DNA of 64,000 nt, taken from positions 477,207 to 541,206 of the forward strand of contig NZ_JAGILA010000004.1 in NCBI RefSeq assembly GCF_017874595.1, given 5' to 3'. The DNA comes from Sinorhizobium kostiense. GTDB taxonomy: Bacteria > Pseudomonadota > Alphaproteobacteria > Rhizobiales > Rhizobiaceae. Shown in pieces: positions 16,953 to 25,668 of the stretch. The translations under genes were made by a program, and so were the position numbers. The notes under the pieces are model-generated. The model did no database searches. It was given only the letters and a program-made list of their open reading frames with translations, and was not told where the DNA came from. Position 1 is the first letter of the stretch. Each line of letters starts with the position of its first letter.

Positions 16953-17573
16953 ATGATGAGCAAGGCTCAGAAACTGCGTGCGAAGCGCAAGGCGCAACTC
17001 GGCCGGCCGCGCAAGGCCGATGCGGAGCGCTTCGCCTGCGGCAAGATCAAGCCGCAATGGTCGAAACGGGAAAGCGAGAAGGAGGCGATGGCCGTGGCGA
17101 TCGCTGCGCGCAAGCGCATGCACGGGCTTGCGACGAGCAGCGCCTTCGCCGGTTATACGCTCGGCCGGCTTTTCCTCGACGGGCGGATCACCGAGGCGCA
17201 GCGGCAGGCGGGCGACGACTATGCTGCGGCGATGACGCGCTACTACCAGCTGACCGGAATCCCATTGCCGAGCGTGCGCGCACAGGACATCGGGCGTGTG
17301 CAGGGGCACCCCGGCGAAACGAGCGAGGAGCGGCACCGCCGGGCCGGCAAGGCCAGCGAAACGATGATGCGGCTCGAGGGCGTGCTGCTCAGATGCGCCG
17401 AGGGACGGCAGGTGAAGACGACGGTCTTCAATGTCTGCGTGATGGACTATGAAGGGCTGCGCATGATGCCGGAAGCACAATTGCTGTGGCTAAAGCGCGG
17501 TTTGAACGCGCTCGTCTTCGACAAGGGCTTGCGCGACCATGGGGAGATGGAGTATTCCGTTAATCAACGATAG
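16953..17573 (+). CDS. phage hypothetical protein
   Basis: 206 aa from ATG 16953 (AAAGGG upstream; ATG 16935 and 16956 are alternatives). Basic N-terminus (KAQKLRAKRKAQLGRPRKA), a helical middle, and MLRL/LLWLKRGLNALV near the end. Similar genes stand between the DnaA-like and terminase genes of alphaproteobacterial prophages, but no function is known to me. Its last codons lie in a 35-bp sequence repeated at 19770, 2.2 kb downstream. Confidence 0.65.
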   Translation: MMSKAQKLRAKRKAQLGRPRKADAERFACGKIKPQWSKRESEKEAMAVAIAARKRMHGLATSSAFAGYTLGRLFLDGRITEAQRQAGDDYAAAMTRYYQLTGIPLPSVRAQDIGRVQGHPGETSEERHRRAGKASETMMRLEGVLLRCAEGRQVKTTVFNVCVMDYEGLRMMPEAQLLWLKRGLNALVFDKGLRDHGEMEYSVNQR

Positions 17574-17587
17574 GAATTTTCTCCTTC
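17553..17587 (+). repeat. 35-bp direct repeat, copy 1
   Basis: 32 of 35 bases match 19770-19804, with a 19-bp exact core (17562-17580). This copy contains the last codons and TAG of the preceding gene. The two copies bracket a 2.2-kb non-phage segment. Confidence 0.75.
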
Positions 17588-17868
17588 GCGCCGCTACCTC
17601 ATCCCTGCGACACTTACAGGGGTGGGGACCCTAGAAAAAGCTTCCGCCAGAACCAGAGTTTCTCTCGACCACCGAACGCCGGCCGCAAGCTCTGCAGGGT
17701 GCAACAATGTTGGGCTCCATGCGTCGGGCCCACGCAATGAAGCCGGTCAAGCGGCTGTGACCGAAAGCGGCGATCAAAAATTCGTGATTGGCAGCCTAAA
17801 GGCTGGCACAAAACCAGGATTCGACCATTCTTTAGTGTTGAAGGGACATACATCGAAAGGTGAAGGCT

Positions 17869-18399
17869 ATGAACAGGTTAGCAATCGTCGCCTTGTCCCT
17901 GGCGACGGCAGTAAGCAGCGTTCCGCCGCCCGCCCTGGCGTTTCCCACCATGCCCGTCGTGAAGACGCAAACCGCCGACGTTCAGCAGGTTCAGTTTACC
18001 TACGAACGCGGTGAGGAAAGAAAGAGCCAGGATCGGAGATTCCGTAATCGCTGCCCCTGGCCGGATTGCGGGGAGCGTCGCTGGCGCCGAGATCGGGATG
18101 ACCGGCGGTACAGCTACAGGCACCGCGATCGGTGGGATGAGGACTATTATCGCCACCGTCGCTATCGCCACCGCCATCGCGACAATGATCTGGGCGCCGC
18201 CCTCGGCGGGTTGGCGGCCGGCGCGATCATAGGCGGGCTGCTGGCGCAGCCGCGATACGCCGCTCCGCCCAGATATTATGTCGGCGGCAGCGCACATACC
18301 CGCTGGTGCTATGCGCGTTACCGTTCCTACAGGGCCTATGACAATACCTTCCAGCCCTATTACGGGCCGCGGAGGCATTGCGTCTCGCCCTATTTGTGA
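17869..18399 (+). CDS. BA14K family protein
   Basis: 176 aa from ATG 17869 (AAAGGTG upstream). Signal peptide 1-25 (ending PPALAF). An Arg/Tyr/Asp-rich low-complexity region covers about 50-110, and a Gly/Ala hydrophobic stretch about 108-122. The C-terminal BA14K motif is [16 protein letters not shown] ... GPRRHC. The family is named after a Brucella 14-kDa immunoreactive protein with lectin-like binding. It is envelope-located, typical of Rhizobiales chromosomes rather than phages. First gene of the repeat-bounded cassette. Confidence 0.82.
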   Translation: MNRLAIVALSLATAVSSVPPPALAFPTMPVVKTQTADVQQVQFTYERGEERKSQDRRFRNRCPWPDCGERRWRRDRDDRRYSYRHRDRWDEDYYRHRRYRHRHRDNDLGAALGGLAAGAIIGGLLAQPRYAAPPRYYVGGSAHTRWCYARYRSYRAYDNTFQPYYGPRRHCVSPYL

Positions 18400-18532
18400 G
18401 CGTGTTTACAGGATCGAGGCGCGGGGCCACAACGGCGTTGATGGCCCCGCGCAGCTTCGGCGTTGCCGTCGGCCACCGCGCGTCGACTCCCAAATATGGA
18501 CAGGTGGAGCCAGCTTCCGTTTCCCAAAGTGC

Positions 18533-18601
18533 GTGTCTTGTCAGACGCGAAACGGTCGCAGCAAGTCTTTGTCCTTGGACCTGGGTCGAATTCAATTTAG
18601 A
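18533..18601. repeat. degenerate RIME-like repeat
   Basis: TGTCTTGTCAGACGCGAAAC followed by GTCGCAGCAAGTCTTTGTCCTT and GTCGAATTCAATT parallels 51203-51282 with an internal deletion. It marks the cassette as host-chromosome-derived. Confidence 0.45.
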
Positions 18602-18664
18602 AAGGGTGCAGGGGAGATCGGCGTCGAAGTTCAATTCGTTTTGGAAAACGGAGAGGCGGGTCGC

Positions 18665-19045
18665 GTGAGGACACCAGCAATCATCGGGCTGGCACTGGCA
18701 ATCGCGGGAACGGGCGTGGACTCCCTCGAGGCGCAAACCTGCGCCTCCGCGCCTTGTGAATTCGACAACCGGCATGAGTTGTTCATCGAACGGCAGTATC
18801 GCGACTTCCTGCAGCAGCGTTATCCGGGTTACGGCTCACGCTACCGCGGTATGGCGCCCGACATCAGCATAGGTTCCGGCGCCACCGTCGGAGGGCCGCT
18901 GCCGAGGCCCCGACGGAGAATCGTGGACTCCGCCAAGGCTCATCTGCTCTGGTGCCGCGAGCGCTATATTTCCTACCGGGCTTACGACAACACTTTCCAG
19001 CCTTTCGAGGGGCCGCGCCGTCCCTGCAACTCGCCTTATAATTGA
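18665..19045 (+). CDS. BA14K family protein (second copy)
   Basis: 126 aa, GTG start preceded by GGAGAGGCGGG. Signal peptide about 1-21 (IIGLALAIAG ... LEA). The C-terminus carries [24 protein letters not shown], nearly the same BA14K motif as the gene 270 bases upstream, so the two are paralogues with diverged N-terminal halves. Envelope protein with a presumed glycan-binding module. Confidence 0.78.
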   Translation: MRTPAIIGLALAIAGTGVDSLEAQTCASAPCEFDNRHELFIERQYRDFLQQRYPGYGSRYRGMAPDISIGSGATVGGPLPRPRRRIVDSAKAHLLWCRERYISYRAYDNTFQPFEGPRRPCNSPYN

Positions 19046-19089
19046 TCGTGCTGCAAGCGACGCGGTGCCGGCGAGTGTCCGGAGAACTG

Positions 19090-19284
19090 CTATTCGGCTT
19101 TTATTTCGGGTCCGAAGCGCTCCATGAGGAACGACGTCTGAATGGCGGGGCCGTGCAGGCGATCGGTCTTGTCCAGCTTTACAGTTACCTGCTCAGCGGG
19201 CGGCGTTCGCTGCCAGGTGGCCGCCAAAAACAAGGTAGCGCCGGCAAGAAACCCGAAAGCGATAAGGATCCAATGGTGGGTCAT
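19090..19284 (-). CDS. small single-span membrane protein
   Basis: 64 aa. ATG 19284 has an ideal AAGGAG site. One transmembrane helix (ILIAFGFLAGATLFLAATW, residues about 5-24) precedes a periplasmic tail with TPPAEQVTVKLDKTDR. Not recognised; the good ribosome site and clean topology argue that it is real. Confidence 0.6.
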   Translation of the reverse strand: MTHHWILIAFGFLAGATLFLAATWQRTPPAEQVTVKLDKTDRLHGPAIQTSFLMERFGPEIKAE

Positions 19285-20096
19285 GGCGAAACTCCTTTTC
19301 CCGCGAAGGCAATGCGTGAGAGGATTTCTGGTTCCCGGCACGCTGCCGGAAAGCGGGCTATGGTTCAGTTCTAAAAATTGCTGCAGTCGGCAGCGCTTAT
19401 GACAATCTGCTTAAATACGGTCGCCGCTTCATTGTGCTGGCGCCAACAGTTCAATTATAACATCGCCTGCCCGCAGGCGAACGATGGTCCAGTATCAACA
19501 ATTCGTCCGATCTCGTCATTCCCCCGCATGTCTCTTGCGAGGTATTCTTCCATCGAACTTACGCCGCGCTTTCGCACCGGCAATCTGATTGAAGCAGGCG
19601 CCGAGCCATTGCGCAATCGATTTATGATATACGGTTGTATAGCAGTTGTATTTGCTCAGCAGATGCGTGCCCGGGGTCACGAGCGGGTCGCCCGCACAAA
19701 TTCTGTGGCTAAACCGAAAACCGCTTGCCCTCATCTCACCGGGCGCTTGCGCAAATGGAACGGTTCGGTTATTCCATAAATCAACGATAGGAATTTTATC
19801 CTTCTTCTGCTTCCCCGGTGGCGTTGCGATCGAGTGGCCAACAAGCCGCTGCCGCCTTTTCGACATTTCACGAAAAATCAGAGCTTACGGCGACCGGCGC
19901 GTCTGACGTCAGATGCTGCGGCGCCGTATGCGGCCGGCGATGCGTCTTCGCGTCGACCCAACCATAAGCGGTTGGGGGGGCGACGCGTCGATCCTCTCGC
20001 AGATGCAGGCGCCGCCAACCGGCGCGGCTCGCGAGGGTGCGGCATCGCCGGCCGCCGGGACCGGGGTCAAGAGTTATGTGGCAAGGGTGCGTTTCG
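19285..20096. other. gene-poor stretch inside the prophage
   Basis: About 810 bases with no convincing gene. A plus-strand frame 19378-19779 has poor codon bias. Contains copy 2 of the direct repeat (19770-19804) and ends at the small terminase gene. Confidence 0.5.
19770..19804 (+). repeat. 35-bp direct repeat, copy 2
   Basis: Matches 17553-17587 at 32 of 35 positions and still encodes the YS-x-NQR-stop end of the 206-aa gene, although the upstream sequence is unrelated to that gene. Confidence 0.75.
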
Positions 20097-20495
20097 ATGC
20101 TCGACAAGGAAAGCCCGGACTGCGCCGCCGGTCCGCCGGCCGACGCACCGGTCAAGGCCGGCGCCGCGGCGAAGCGGGCGAGGGGGCGCGGCCGGCTCGG
20201 CGGCGCCTTCGCCGATGCGGTTCAGGCGGATTTCGAGGCGCATGGCGCGGCCGTGGTCGCGCGCATCCGGGAGGAAAAGCCGGAGAGCTATTTGAAAATC
20301 GTCGCCTCGATCCTGCCGAAGGATCTCGGTGCATCGGGCGGGATGGACGATCTTTCGGACGAACAGCTGATCGAACGGATCCGCCTGCTGGACGTGGCGA
20401 TCCGGCCATTGCTCGACCCAAAGAAAGCCGGCGCCCGCCGCTCTCAACGGCGGGCGCCTTCTTCGCGCTCGGTCAAGCGGCAGCCAGCCAAATGA
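20097..20495 (+). CDS. terminase small subunit-like protein
   Basis: 132 aa. ATG 20097 follows GCAAGGG. The central region (FADAVQADFEAHGAAVVARI then SYLKIVASILPKDL) is the pattern found in small proteins directly upstream of large terminases in Rhizobiales prophages, where they presumably recognise packaging DNA. A low-complexity KRARGRGRLGG patch precedes it. The last about 20 codons run through a strong terminator hairpin (20430-20458), so the natural C-terminus may have been altered. The large subunit follows only after a 1.1-kb insertion on the other strand. Confidence 0.6.
   Translation: MLDKESPDCAAGPPADAPVKAGAAAKRARGRGRLGGAFADAVQADFEAHGAAVVARIREEKPESYLKIVASILPKDLGASGGMDDLSDEQLIERIRLLDVAIRPLLDPKKAGARRSQRRAPSSRSVKRQPAK
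20430..20458 (+). terminator. strong hairpin inside the 3' end of the small terminase gene
   Basis: Perfect 11-bp arms GGCGCCCGCCG / CGGCGGGCGCC with a 7-nt loop, followed by TTCTTC. It lies before the stop codon, which is unusual for a terminator. Confidence 0.55.
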
Positions 20496-20539
20496 GGGCG
20501 GCCAGCCGGCCGACCCAGTTGCGCAGGCTGCCGAAGCTT

Positions 20540-20941
20540 TCAGCGTGCCGGGGCAATCGCTGCCGTGGCGGTCTCCTCGCGCGAGAAGATGATGACGGCG
20601 AACAGGAGAACGCCGGCAAAGGCGATGAGCGAGGAAACGGCGACGATCGGCTCCATGGCGGCGTTTCCGGACAAGAGCAGATAGAGCGACGGAATGAGAA
20701 CGGCGACGCCGAAGGTGTAGACGGCGTATTGGATCGCCGCCAGGCGGCGCGCGGCCTTCTGCGGATTGAGCGCATGATAGCCGCCGAAGATCGCCATCGT
20801 CACCCAGCCGAGAAGATTGGCATGCGCATGGGCGCCGGTCGCGGCGTGATTTCCCGAAATCGACATATGCAGGCCGATCGAGATACCGAGGATCAAAAAG
20901 ACGATGGCTGTTTTGAAGTAGAGATTTGCGATGCGCGGCAT
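20540..20941 (-). CDS. four-helix membrane protein resembling haem-copper oxidase subunit I
   Basis: 133 aa from ATG 20941 (GGGGGACG upstream). Four membrane segments (about 8-28, 40-58, 72-93, 102-123). HAHANLLGW near residue 37 resembles the histidine-containing motif of cbb3/NO-reductase-type subunit I, but the length is about a quarter of a catalytic subunit, so no proton-pumping oxidase can be formed. Small stand-alone relatives occur in rhizobial chromosomes. It is cargo, opposite in strand to the phage genes. Confidence 0.65.
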   Translation of the reverse strand: MPRIANLYFKTAIVFLILGISIGLHMSISGNHAATGAHAHANLLGWVTMAIFGGYHALNPQKAARRLAAIQYAVYTFGVAVLIPSLYLLLSGNAAMEPIVAVSSLIAFAGVLLFAVIIFSREETATAAIAPAR

Positions 20942-21071
20942 TTGGACGTCCCCCATTTTTGGCCAAAAACTAGCATGTCCTCAACTATATGAGAATGTGC
21001 CGAAGAAAGAGATTTTGGCGGCGATGGGCAGTTACCGGCGTTACAGGGCTGCAGATTGCTTGAGGGCAATC

Positions 21072-21413
21072 TCACCAGCTCGCGCCGTCGATCAGCCGGT
21101 GAGGGATGTCCTCCCAGACCGAGCGGTCGAACATGCGCATGTTCACGGCCATGCGCGAGGATGAGCGACCGATCGGCGACCAATGGGTGGTGCAGCCGCA
21201 TGTGCTGCAATGGTGGGTGGTGAGCGTCTTGTCGCCCTGGACATAGCCGACCAGCTTTTTCTGCGGATCGCTGATCGTCACCTCTTCGGCAGGGTAATAG
21301 CCCCAAAGTGCGCCGAGCCGGCTGCAGAGCGAGCAATTGCAATCGCCGAGCGTTTCGGGCCGGACCGGGACGGTGATGCGGATCGCCCTGCAATGGCAAT
21401 GGCCTTCGATCAT
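21072..21413 (-). CDS. GFA (glutathione-dependent formaldehyde-activating enzyme-like) family protein
   Basis: 113 aa from ATG 21413. Zinc-binding pattern GHCHCRAI near residue 3, CNCSLCSRLG near 27, and HCSTCGCTTHW near 70, the CENP-V/GFA fold. Members bind zinc; some were reported to speed glutathione adduct formation with formaldehyde, but most are unassigned. A second, longer GFA gene lies at 52625-53035. It is host-type cargo between the small and large terminase genes. Confidence 0.8.
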   Translation of the reverse strand: MIEGHCHCRAIRITVPVRPETLGDCNCSLCSRLGALWGYYPAEEVTISDPQKKLVGYVQGDKTLTTHHCSTCGCTTHWSPIGRSSSRMAVNMRMFDRSVWEDIPHRLIDGASW

Positions 21414-21462
21414 GTTTGCGGCTCCCTGCTGCGTGTCTTCTCGACTCTCGATCAAGACGACG

Positions 21463-21516
21463 ACATGCAGCGATAAAGACGTGCCCTTTCGCGTCTCAAA
21501 GGCGCGCGGCGCTGCG
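21463..21516. repeat. RIME-like fragment
   Basis: ACATGCAGCGATAAAGACGTG, then TTTCGCGTCTCAAAGGCGCGCGGCGCTGC, shares segments with 47181-47250. It lies just upstream of the GFA gene, inside the prophage. Confidence 0.45.
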
Positions 21517-21629
21517 ATCGCCTACCCGACAACAATCGGCCTTCCTGACGGATCGCGCAAGACAGAGCGATCGCCTCCCCGGCGAGGGCGGTAGGCAACG
21601 CATCGGAAATCAACAAGGGCGGGCGGCGG

Positions 21630-23066
21630 ATGGCAAAGCGATCGCAGGCGGCCGGCGGCTCGATGGCGCCGGAGCTTTCCGCCATGCTCCGGGAGCAGGC
21701 CACGTTGATGGCGGAGCTCGACCGGCGGCGGCGGACGAACCTGCTCGCCGACTACAGGCCCTATAGCAAACAGCGCGACTTCCATGCGGCCGGCGCCGAC
21801 TTTCGGGAACGGCTGTTCATGGCCGGCAACCAGCTGGGCAAGACGCTTGCGGGTGCGGCGGAAGCGTCGATGCACCTCACCGGGCGATATCCCGACTGGT
21901 GGCAGGGCAGGCGTTTCGACAAGCCGATCGTGATGCTGGCGGGCTCGGAATCCCACGAGCTGACGCGCGACGGCGTGCAGCGGCTGCTCGTCGGGCCGCC
22001 GCTCAGCGAGGAGGACTGGGGAACCGGGTTCATTCCCAAGGCGGCGATCATGGCGACGACCAGGCGCGCCGGCGCTTCCGGCGTGCTCGACAGCGTCACC
22101 GTGCGGCATGGCTCGGGCGGCACGTCGACGCTGCTCTTCAAGGCTTACGAGCAGGGGCGCGGCAAATGGCAGGCGAACACGGTGGATTACGTCTGGTTCG
22201 ACGAGGAGCCGCCGGAGGACGTCTATTTCGAGGGCATCACCCGCACCAACGCGACCGGCGGCTCGATCGCCGTGACCTTCACGCCGCTCAAGGGCTTGAG
22301 CGGCGTGGTGGCGCGCTTTCTCATGGAGAAATCGCCGGACCGCGAGATCATCACCATGACGATCGAGGATGCGGCGCATTACACGCCGGAGGAGCGCCAA
22401 AGGATCATCGCCAGCTATCCCGCGCATGAGCGGGAGGCACGGACGAAAGGCGTGCCGTCGCTCGGCTCGGGCCGGATCTTCCCAGTGGCCGAGGAGAGCA
22501 TCCGCGTCGAGCCGTTCGAGATCCCGAAACATTGGGTTGAGATCGGCGGTCTCGATTTCGGCTGGGATCACCCCTTCGCTGCCGCGGCCTGCGCCTGGGA
22601 CCGCGACGCGGACACCTTCTACGTGACGAAGATCTATCGCGAGCGGGAGGCGACGCCGATCATCCATGCGGCTGCCCTGAGGCCCTGGGGCGGCTCACTC
22701 CCCTTTGCCTGGCCGCATGACGGCCTGCAGCACGACAAGGGCAGCGGCAACCAGCTTGCGGCGCAATACCGCGCGCAGGGGCTGGCCCTGCTGCCCGAAC
22801 GCGCGACCTTCGACGACGGCACGAACGGCGTCGAGGCGGGACTCTCCGACATGCTCCAGCGGATGCAGACCGGACGCTGGAAGGTGTTTTCCACCGCAGC
22901 GGAATGGTTCGAGGAATTCCGCCTCTATCACCGCAAGGACGGCAGGATCGTCAAGGAACGCGACGACCTGATCTCGGCCTCGCGCTACGCGCTGATGATG
23001 AAGCGCTATGCGCGGGCGAACAACGGCAAAGCAAACTGGAATTTCACTGCCCGAAAGGTTCTCTGA
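21630..23066 (+). CDS. phage terminase large subunit
   Basis: 478 aa packaging motor. The N-terminal ATPase has Walker A-like GNQLGKT near residue 67 and Walker B YVWFDEEPP near 188 with the catalytic Glu. A nuclease domain of the RNase H fold starts near GGLDFGWDHPFAA (about 306), where DFGWD supplies the first metal Asp; a late VKERDDLISASRYALM holds the last. It cuts and pumps DNA into the procapsid through the portal encoded next. Its stop overlaps the portal start (TGATG). ATG 21630 follows a weak GGGCGGG; ATG 21663 is an alternative. Confidence 0.92.
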   Translation: MAKRSQAAGGSMAPELSAMLREQATLMAELDRRRRTNLLADYRPYSKQRDFHAAGADFRERLFMAGNQLGKTLAGAAEASMHLTGRYPDWWQGRRFDKPIVMLAGSESHELTRDGVQRLLVGPPLSEEDWGTGFIPKAAIMATTRRAGASGVLDSVTVRHGSGGTSTLLFKAYEQGRGKWQANTVDYVWFDEEPPEDVYFEGITRTNATGGSIAVTFTPLKGLSGVVARFLMEKSPDREIITMTIEDAAHYTPEERQRIIASYPAHEREARTKGVPSLGSGRIFPVAEESIRVEPFEIPKHWVEIGGLDFGWDHPFAAAACAWDRDADTFYVTKIYREREATPIIHAAALRPWGGSLPFAWPHDGLQHDKGSGNQLAAQYRAQGLALLPERATFDDGTNGVEAGLSDMLQRMQTGRWKVFSTAAEWFEEFRLYHRKDGRIVKERDDLISASRYALMMKRYARANNGKANWNFTARKVL

Positions 23067-25171
23067 TGGCCGCAATGACCGATCAACGCCTGTGCGCCCT
23101 CGTCGGCCAGCTGGTGAAGGACTGCGAAAGCTATCGCGACGAGCTCGCGACCGACCGCATCAAGGCGATGGAATATTATGACGGCACGATGCGGGACGTG
23201 CCGGCGGATGCCAACCGCTCGAAGGTGGTTTCCCGGGACGTGCGCGCGGCGATCAAGAAGGTGCTGCCTTCCCTGATCCGCACCATTCTCGGCAATGACA
23301 AGGTGGTGGAATACGAGCCGGTCGGCGATGGCGACGAGGCGGCGGCGGAGCAGGCGACCGACTACATCAATTACGTCGTTTTCCCGGAAAGCAACGGCTA
23401 TGACGCCGTGCAGGATGCGGCGCATGACGCGTTGACGCTGAGGAACGGCGTCATCCGCTGGTGGTACGAGAAGAAGCAGGCGGTTTCCGTCTCGACCCAT
23501 ACGGGGCTCGACGAGGCGGCGCTCGTGCAGCTCGTCGGCGACGACGATGTCGAGGTGCTGGAACAATCGCAGACGATCGAGAAGATCGAGACGGCGGAGG
23601 CATATTCCTTTACAGGCGGAGAACCGCTTCACTCTTTTCCTGATCCCGCTCCGGTCGTGGAGCAGCCGAGCTACAGCGTGAAGATCCGGCGGCTGACGGA
23701 GCGCGGCACGCCGCGGCTGGCAGCGGTGCCGCTCGAACAATTCCTCATCCACCCCGATGCGATCTCGATCGAGGACAGCCCGATCACCGGCATTGCGATG
23801 CGCATGCGCCGCTCGGACCTGATCGCGATGGGTTACGACCGCGACCTGATCGAGCGGCTGCCGGCTTCGACCGGCGACAGCGGCCGCGACGACGAGGAAT
23901 TTGCGCGCAGGCGCGACGCCTTCGAGGCACGCGACGAAGTGCCGAAGGCGCTGGAGGAGGTGGACTATTACGAGCTCTACGTGACGATCGATGCGGACGA
24001 CGACGGGATCGCGGAACTGCGCCGGCTCGTCTTTGCCGGCGGCACGGGCGAGGAGAACCTGCTTTCGAACGAGGAATGGGACGAGGTGCCCTTTGCCGAC
24101 CTGATCGTCGAGCGGCGGCCGCATCAGCGGGAGGGCGGCTCGGTGACCGACGATCTCGCGCAAATCCAGCGGGTCAAAACCGTGCTGATGCGCCAGACGC
24201 TGGACAATCTCTACTGGCAGAACAACCAGCAGCCGATCGTCCAGGAAGGGGCGATCGCCAATCCCGAAGCCGTGCTCAACCCGAAATTCGGCCAGCCGAT
24301 AAGGGTGAGCCAGGGGATCGATGCGCGCGCGGCGGTGGGCTATTCCATGGTGCCCTTCGTCGCCAAGGAATCCTTCGCGATGCTCTCCTATCTCGACCAG
24401 GAGGCGACGGACCGCACCGGCATTTCCGATGCCTCGAGCGGGCTTGCGCCGGATGCGCTCACGAACATGACGGCGCGGGCGACGGCGCTGATAGAGCAGG
24501 CGGGGATCGGCCAGACGGAGCTGATGGTCCGCACCTTTGCGCAAGGCCTGAGGCGCGTCTTCAAGGGCTTGCTGCGCCTCGTCATCAAGCACCAGGACCG
24601 GCCGCGGGCCGTGCGGCTGCGCGGCCAATGGGTGACTTTCGACCCGCGCCACTGGAACGCCGAGATGGACGCGACGGTGAACACGGGGCTCGGCGCCGGC
24701 ACGCGCGAGCGCGACATGATGATGATCCAGATGATCCTCGGGCTTCAGGAGAAGCTGCTGGCGACGCTGGGACCGGACAACCCCTATGTCTCGCCGGACA
24801 ACCTCTATAACGGCATTGCCAAATCTGTGGAGGCGGCGGGGCTGAAATCGCCGGAGCTCTATTTCACCAAGCCGACGCCCGAGGAAATCGAGCGGCGCAT
24901 GCAGGCGGCAGCCAGCCAGCCGAACCCGGAGTTGCAGAAGCTTCAGATGCGGGCCCAGGCCGACGCGGAAAAGGCGCGGCTTTCGGCAGAAAACGAGCGG
25001 CGGAAGCTGGAGATCGACCGCGAGCTGAAGCTTGCCGAAATCCAGCAGAAGGGCGCGCTGAAGCGCTACCAGATCGATGCGGAGCTGGACCTGAAGCGGC
25101 AGCAGAACGCCGCGGAGATGGTGGGCGGCGGGCCGCTGACGGCAGCGCACGTGGGAGGTCGCGCCGGCTGA
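23066..25171 (+). CDS. phage portal protein (podovirus type)
   Basis: 701 aa. A large portal: N-terminal portal core (KAMEYYDGTMRDVP near 30, SRDVRAAIKKVLPSLIRTILG near 56), a middle region with NNQQPIVQEGAI and YLDQEATDRTGISDASSG, and a charged Gln/Lys/Glu-rich helical C-terminus (about 600-690) like the barrel of long podoviral portals. The dodecameric ring is the DNA gate and the connector seat. Length and layout fit P22/SU10-like podoviruses. Translation is coupled to the terminase gene. Confidence 0.88.
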   Translation: MAAMTDQRLCALVGQLVKDCESYRDELATDRIKAMEYYDGTMRDVPADANRSKVVSRDVRAAIKKVLPSLIRTILGNDKVVEYEPVGDGDEAAAEQATDYINYVVFPESNGYDAVQDAAHDALTLRNGVIRWWYEKKQAVSVSTHTGLDEAALVQLVGDDDVEVLEQSQTIEKIETAEAYSFTGGEPLHSFPDPAPVVEQPSYSVKIRRLTERGTPRLAAVPLEQFLIHPDAISIEDSPITGIAMRMRRSDLIAMGYDRDLIERLPASTGDSGRDDEEFARRRDAFEARDEVPKALEEVDYYELYVTIDADDDGIAELRRLVFAGGTGEENLLSNEEWDEVPFADLIVERRPHQREGGSVTDDLAQIQRVKTVLMRQTLDNLYWQNNQQPIVQEGAIANPEAVLNPKFGQPIRVSQGIDARAAVGYSMVPFVAKESFAMLSYLDQEATDRTGISDASSGLAPDALTNMTARATALIEQAGIGQTELMVRTFAQGLRRVFKGLLRLVIKHQDRPRAVRLRGQWVTFDPRHWNAEMDATVNTGLGAGTRERDMMMIQMILGLQEKLLATLGPDNPYVSPDNLYNGIAKSVEAAGLKSPELYFTKPTPEEIERRMQAAASQPNPELQKLQMRAQADAEKARLSAENERRKLEIDRELKLAEIQQKGALKRYQIDAELDLKRQQNAAEMVGGGPLTAAHVGGRAG

Positions 25172-25288
25172 CGCGGTTACATCACCTCAATAGGTGAGGG
25201 CATTGATTCCTGTTTAGTCATAACTTAACTCTCTTTGTGCTGTATGAATGAGGCTGGGAGGCGCACAGGGTAAAAAAGGCATATTCTG

Positions 25289-25558
25289 ATGCACATAAGT
25301 AATTGTGTTTGTTTATCTTTGGTCGTTGTACTTACGCTATTTTCTTCTTCGTGCAGCGAGACGGCCCTACCCGCACAGGCCGCGTCCGCCTCCGCCGCAT
25401 CCCGGTCGACTACGCCGCCCATTCACCCTTCGCAGGGTCCGAGGCAATGCACCACACCAAAGAAGGTGTGCCCGTATGGTGTCGGCCCCGCTGGAGCGCC
25501 CTGTTCTTGCTGGTCAAATGAAGGTGGACCACCCCACCTTGGGGTGACGACCAAATAA
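25289..25558 (+). CDS. small Cys-rich lipoprotein-like ORF
   Basis: 89 aa. The N-terminal hydrophobic signal (VCLSLVVVLTLFSSSCSE) has a possible lipid-attachment Cys at residue 22. A Ser/Ala/Pro linker follows, then a Cys motif QCTTPKKVCPYGVGPAGAPC. The region is AT-richer than the phage genes. Its ribosome site is weak (AAGG about ten bases upstream). Not recognised; it may be cargo like the ABC exporter next to it. Confidence 0.45.
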   Translation: MHISNCVCLSLVVVLTLFSSSCSETALPAQAASASAASRSTTPPIHPSQGPRQCTTPKKVCPYGVGPAGAPCSCWSNEGGPPHLGVTTK

Positions 25559-25668
25559 GGCCGCGAACGCTTCAACTCGGTAAGGCTTACGCTTGAGATG
25601 GCAGCTGGGTCTCGTGATTGCCAAACAAATAATTTCGGCCGAACCGCTGGCGGGGTGAAGACGTAGCA

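Noticed and set aside
17622..18014. 130-codon plus ORF
   Set aside because: Partly overlaps the BA14K gene in another frame; poor codon bias and no ribosome site.
19378..19779. 133-codon plus ORF near repeat copy 2
   Set aside because: Random-looking composition with no start support; ends inside the repeat by chance.
17553..19804. 35-bp repeats as attL/attR of the whole prophage
   Set aside because: They lie only 2.2 kb apart and inside the phage genes, so they cannot bound the 30-kb element.
23006..25150. 714-codon minus-strand ORF
   Set aside because: Antisense shadow of the portal gene; GC3 bias of the real strand keeps the opposite frame open. Composition rich in Arg/His without any domain pattern.
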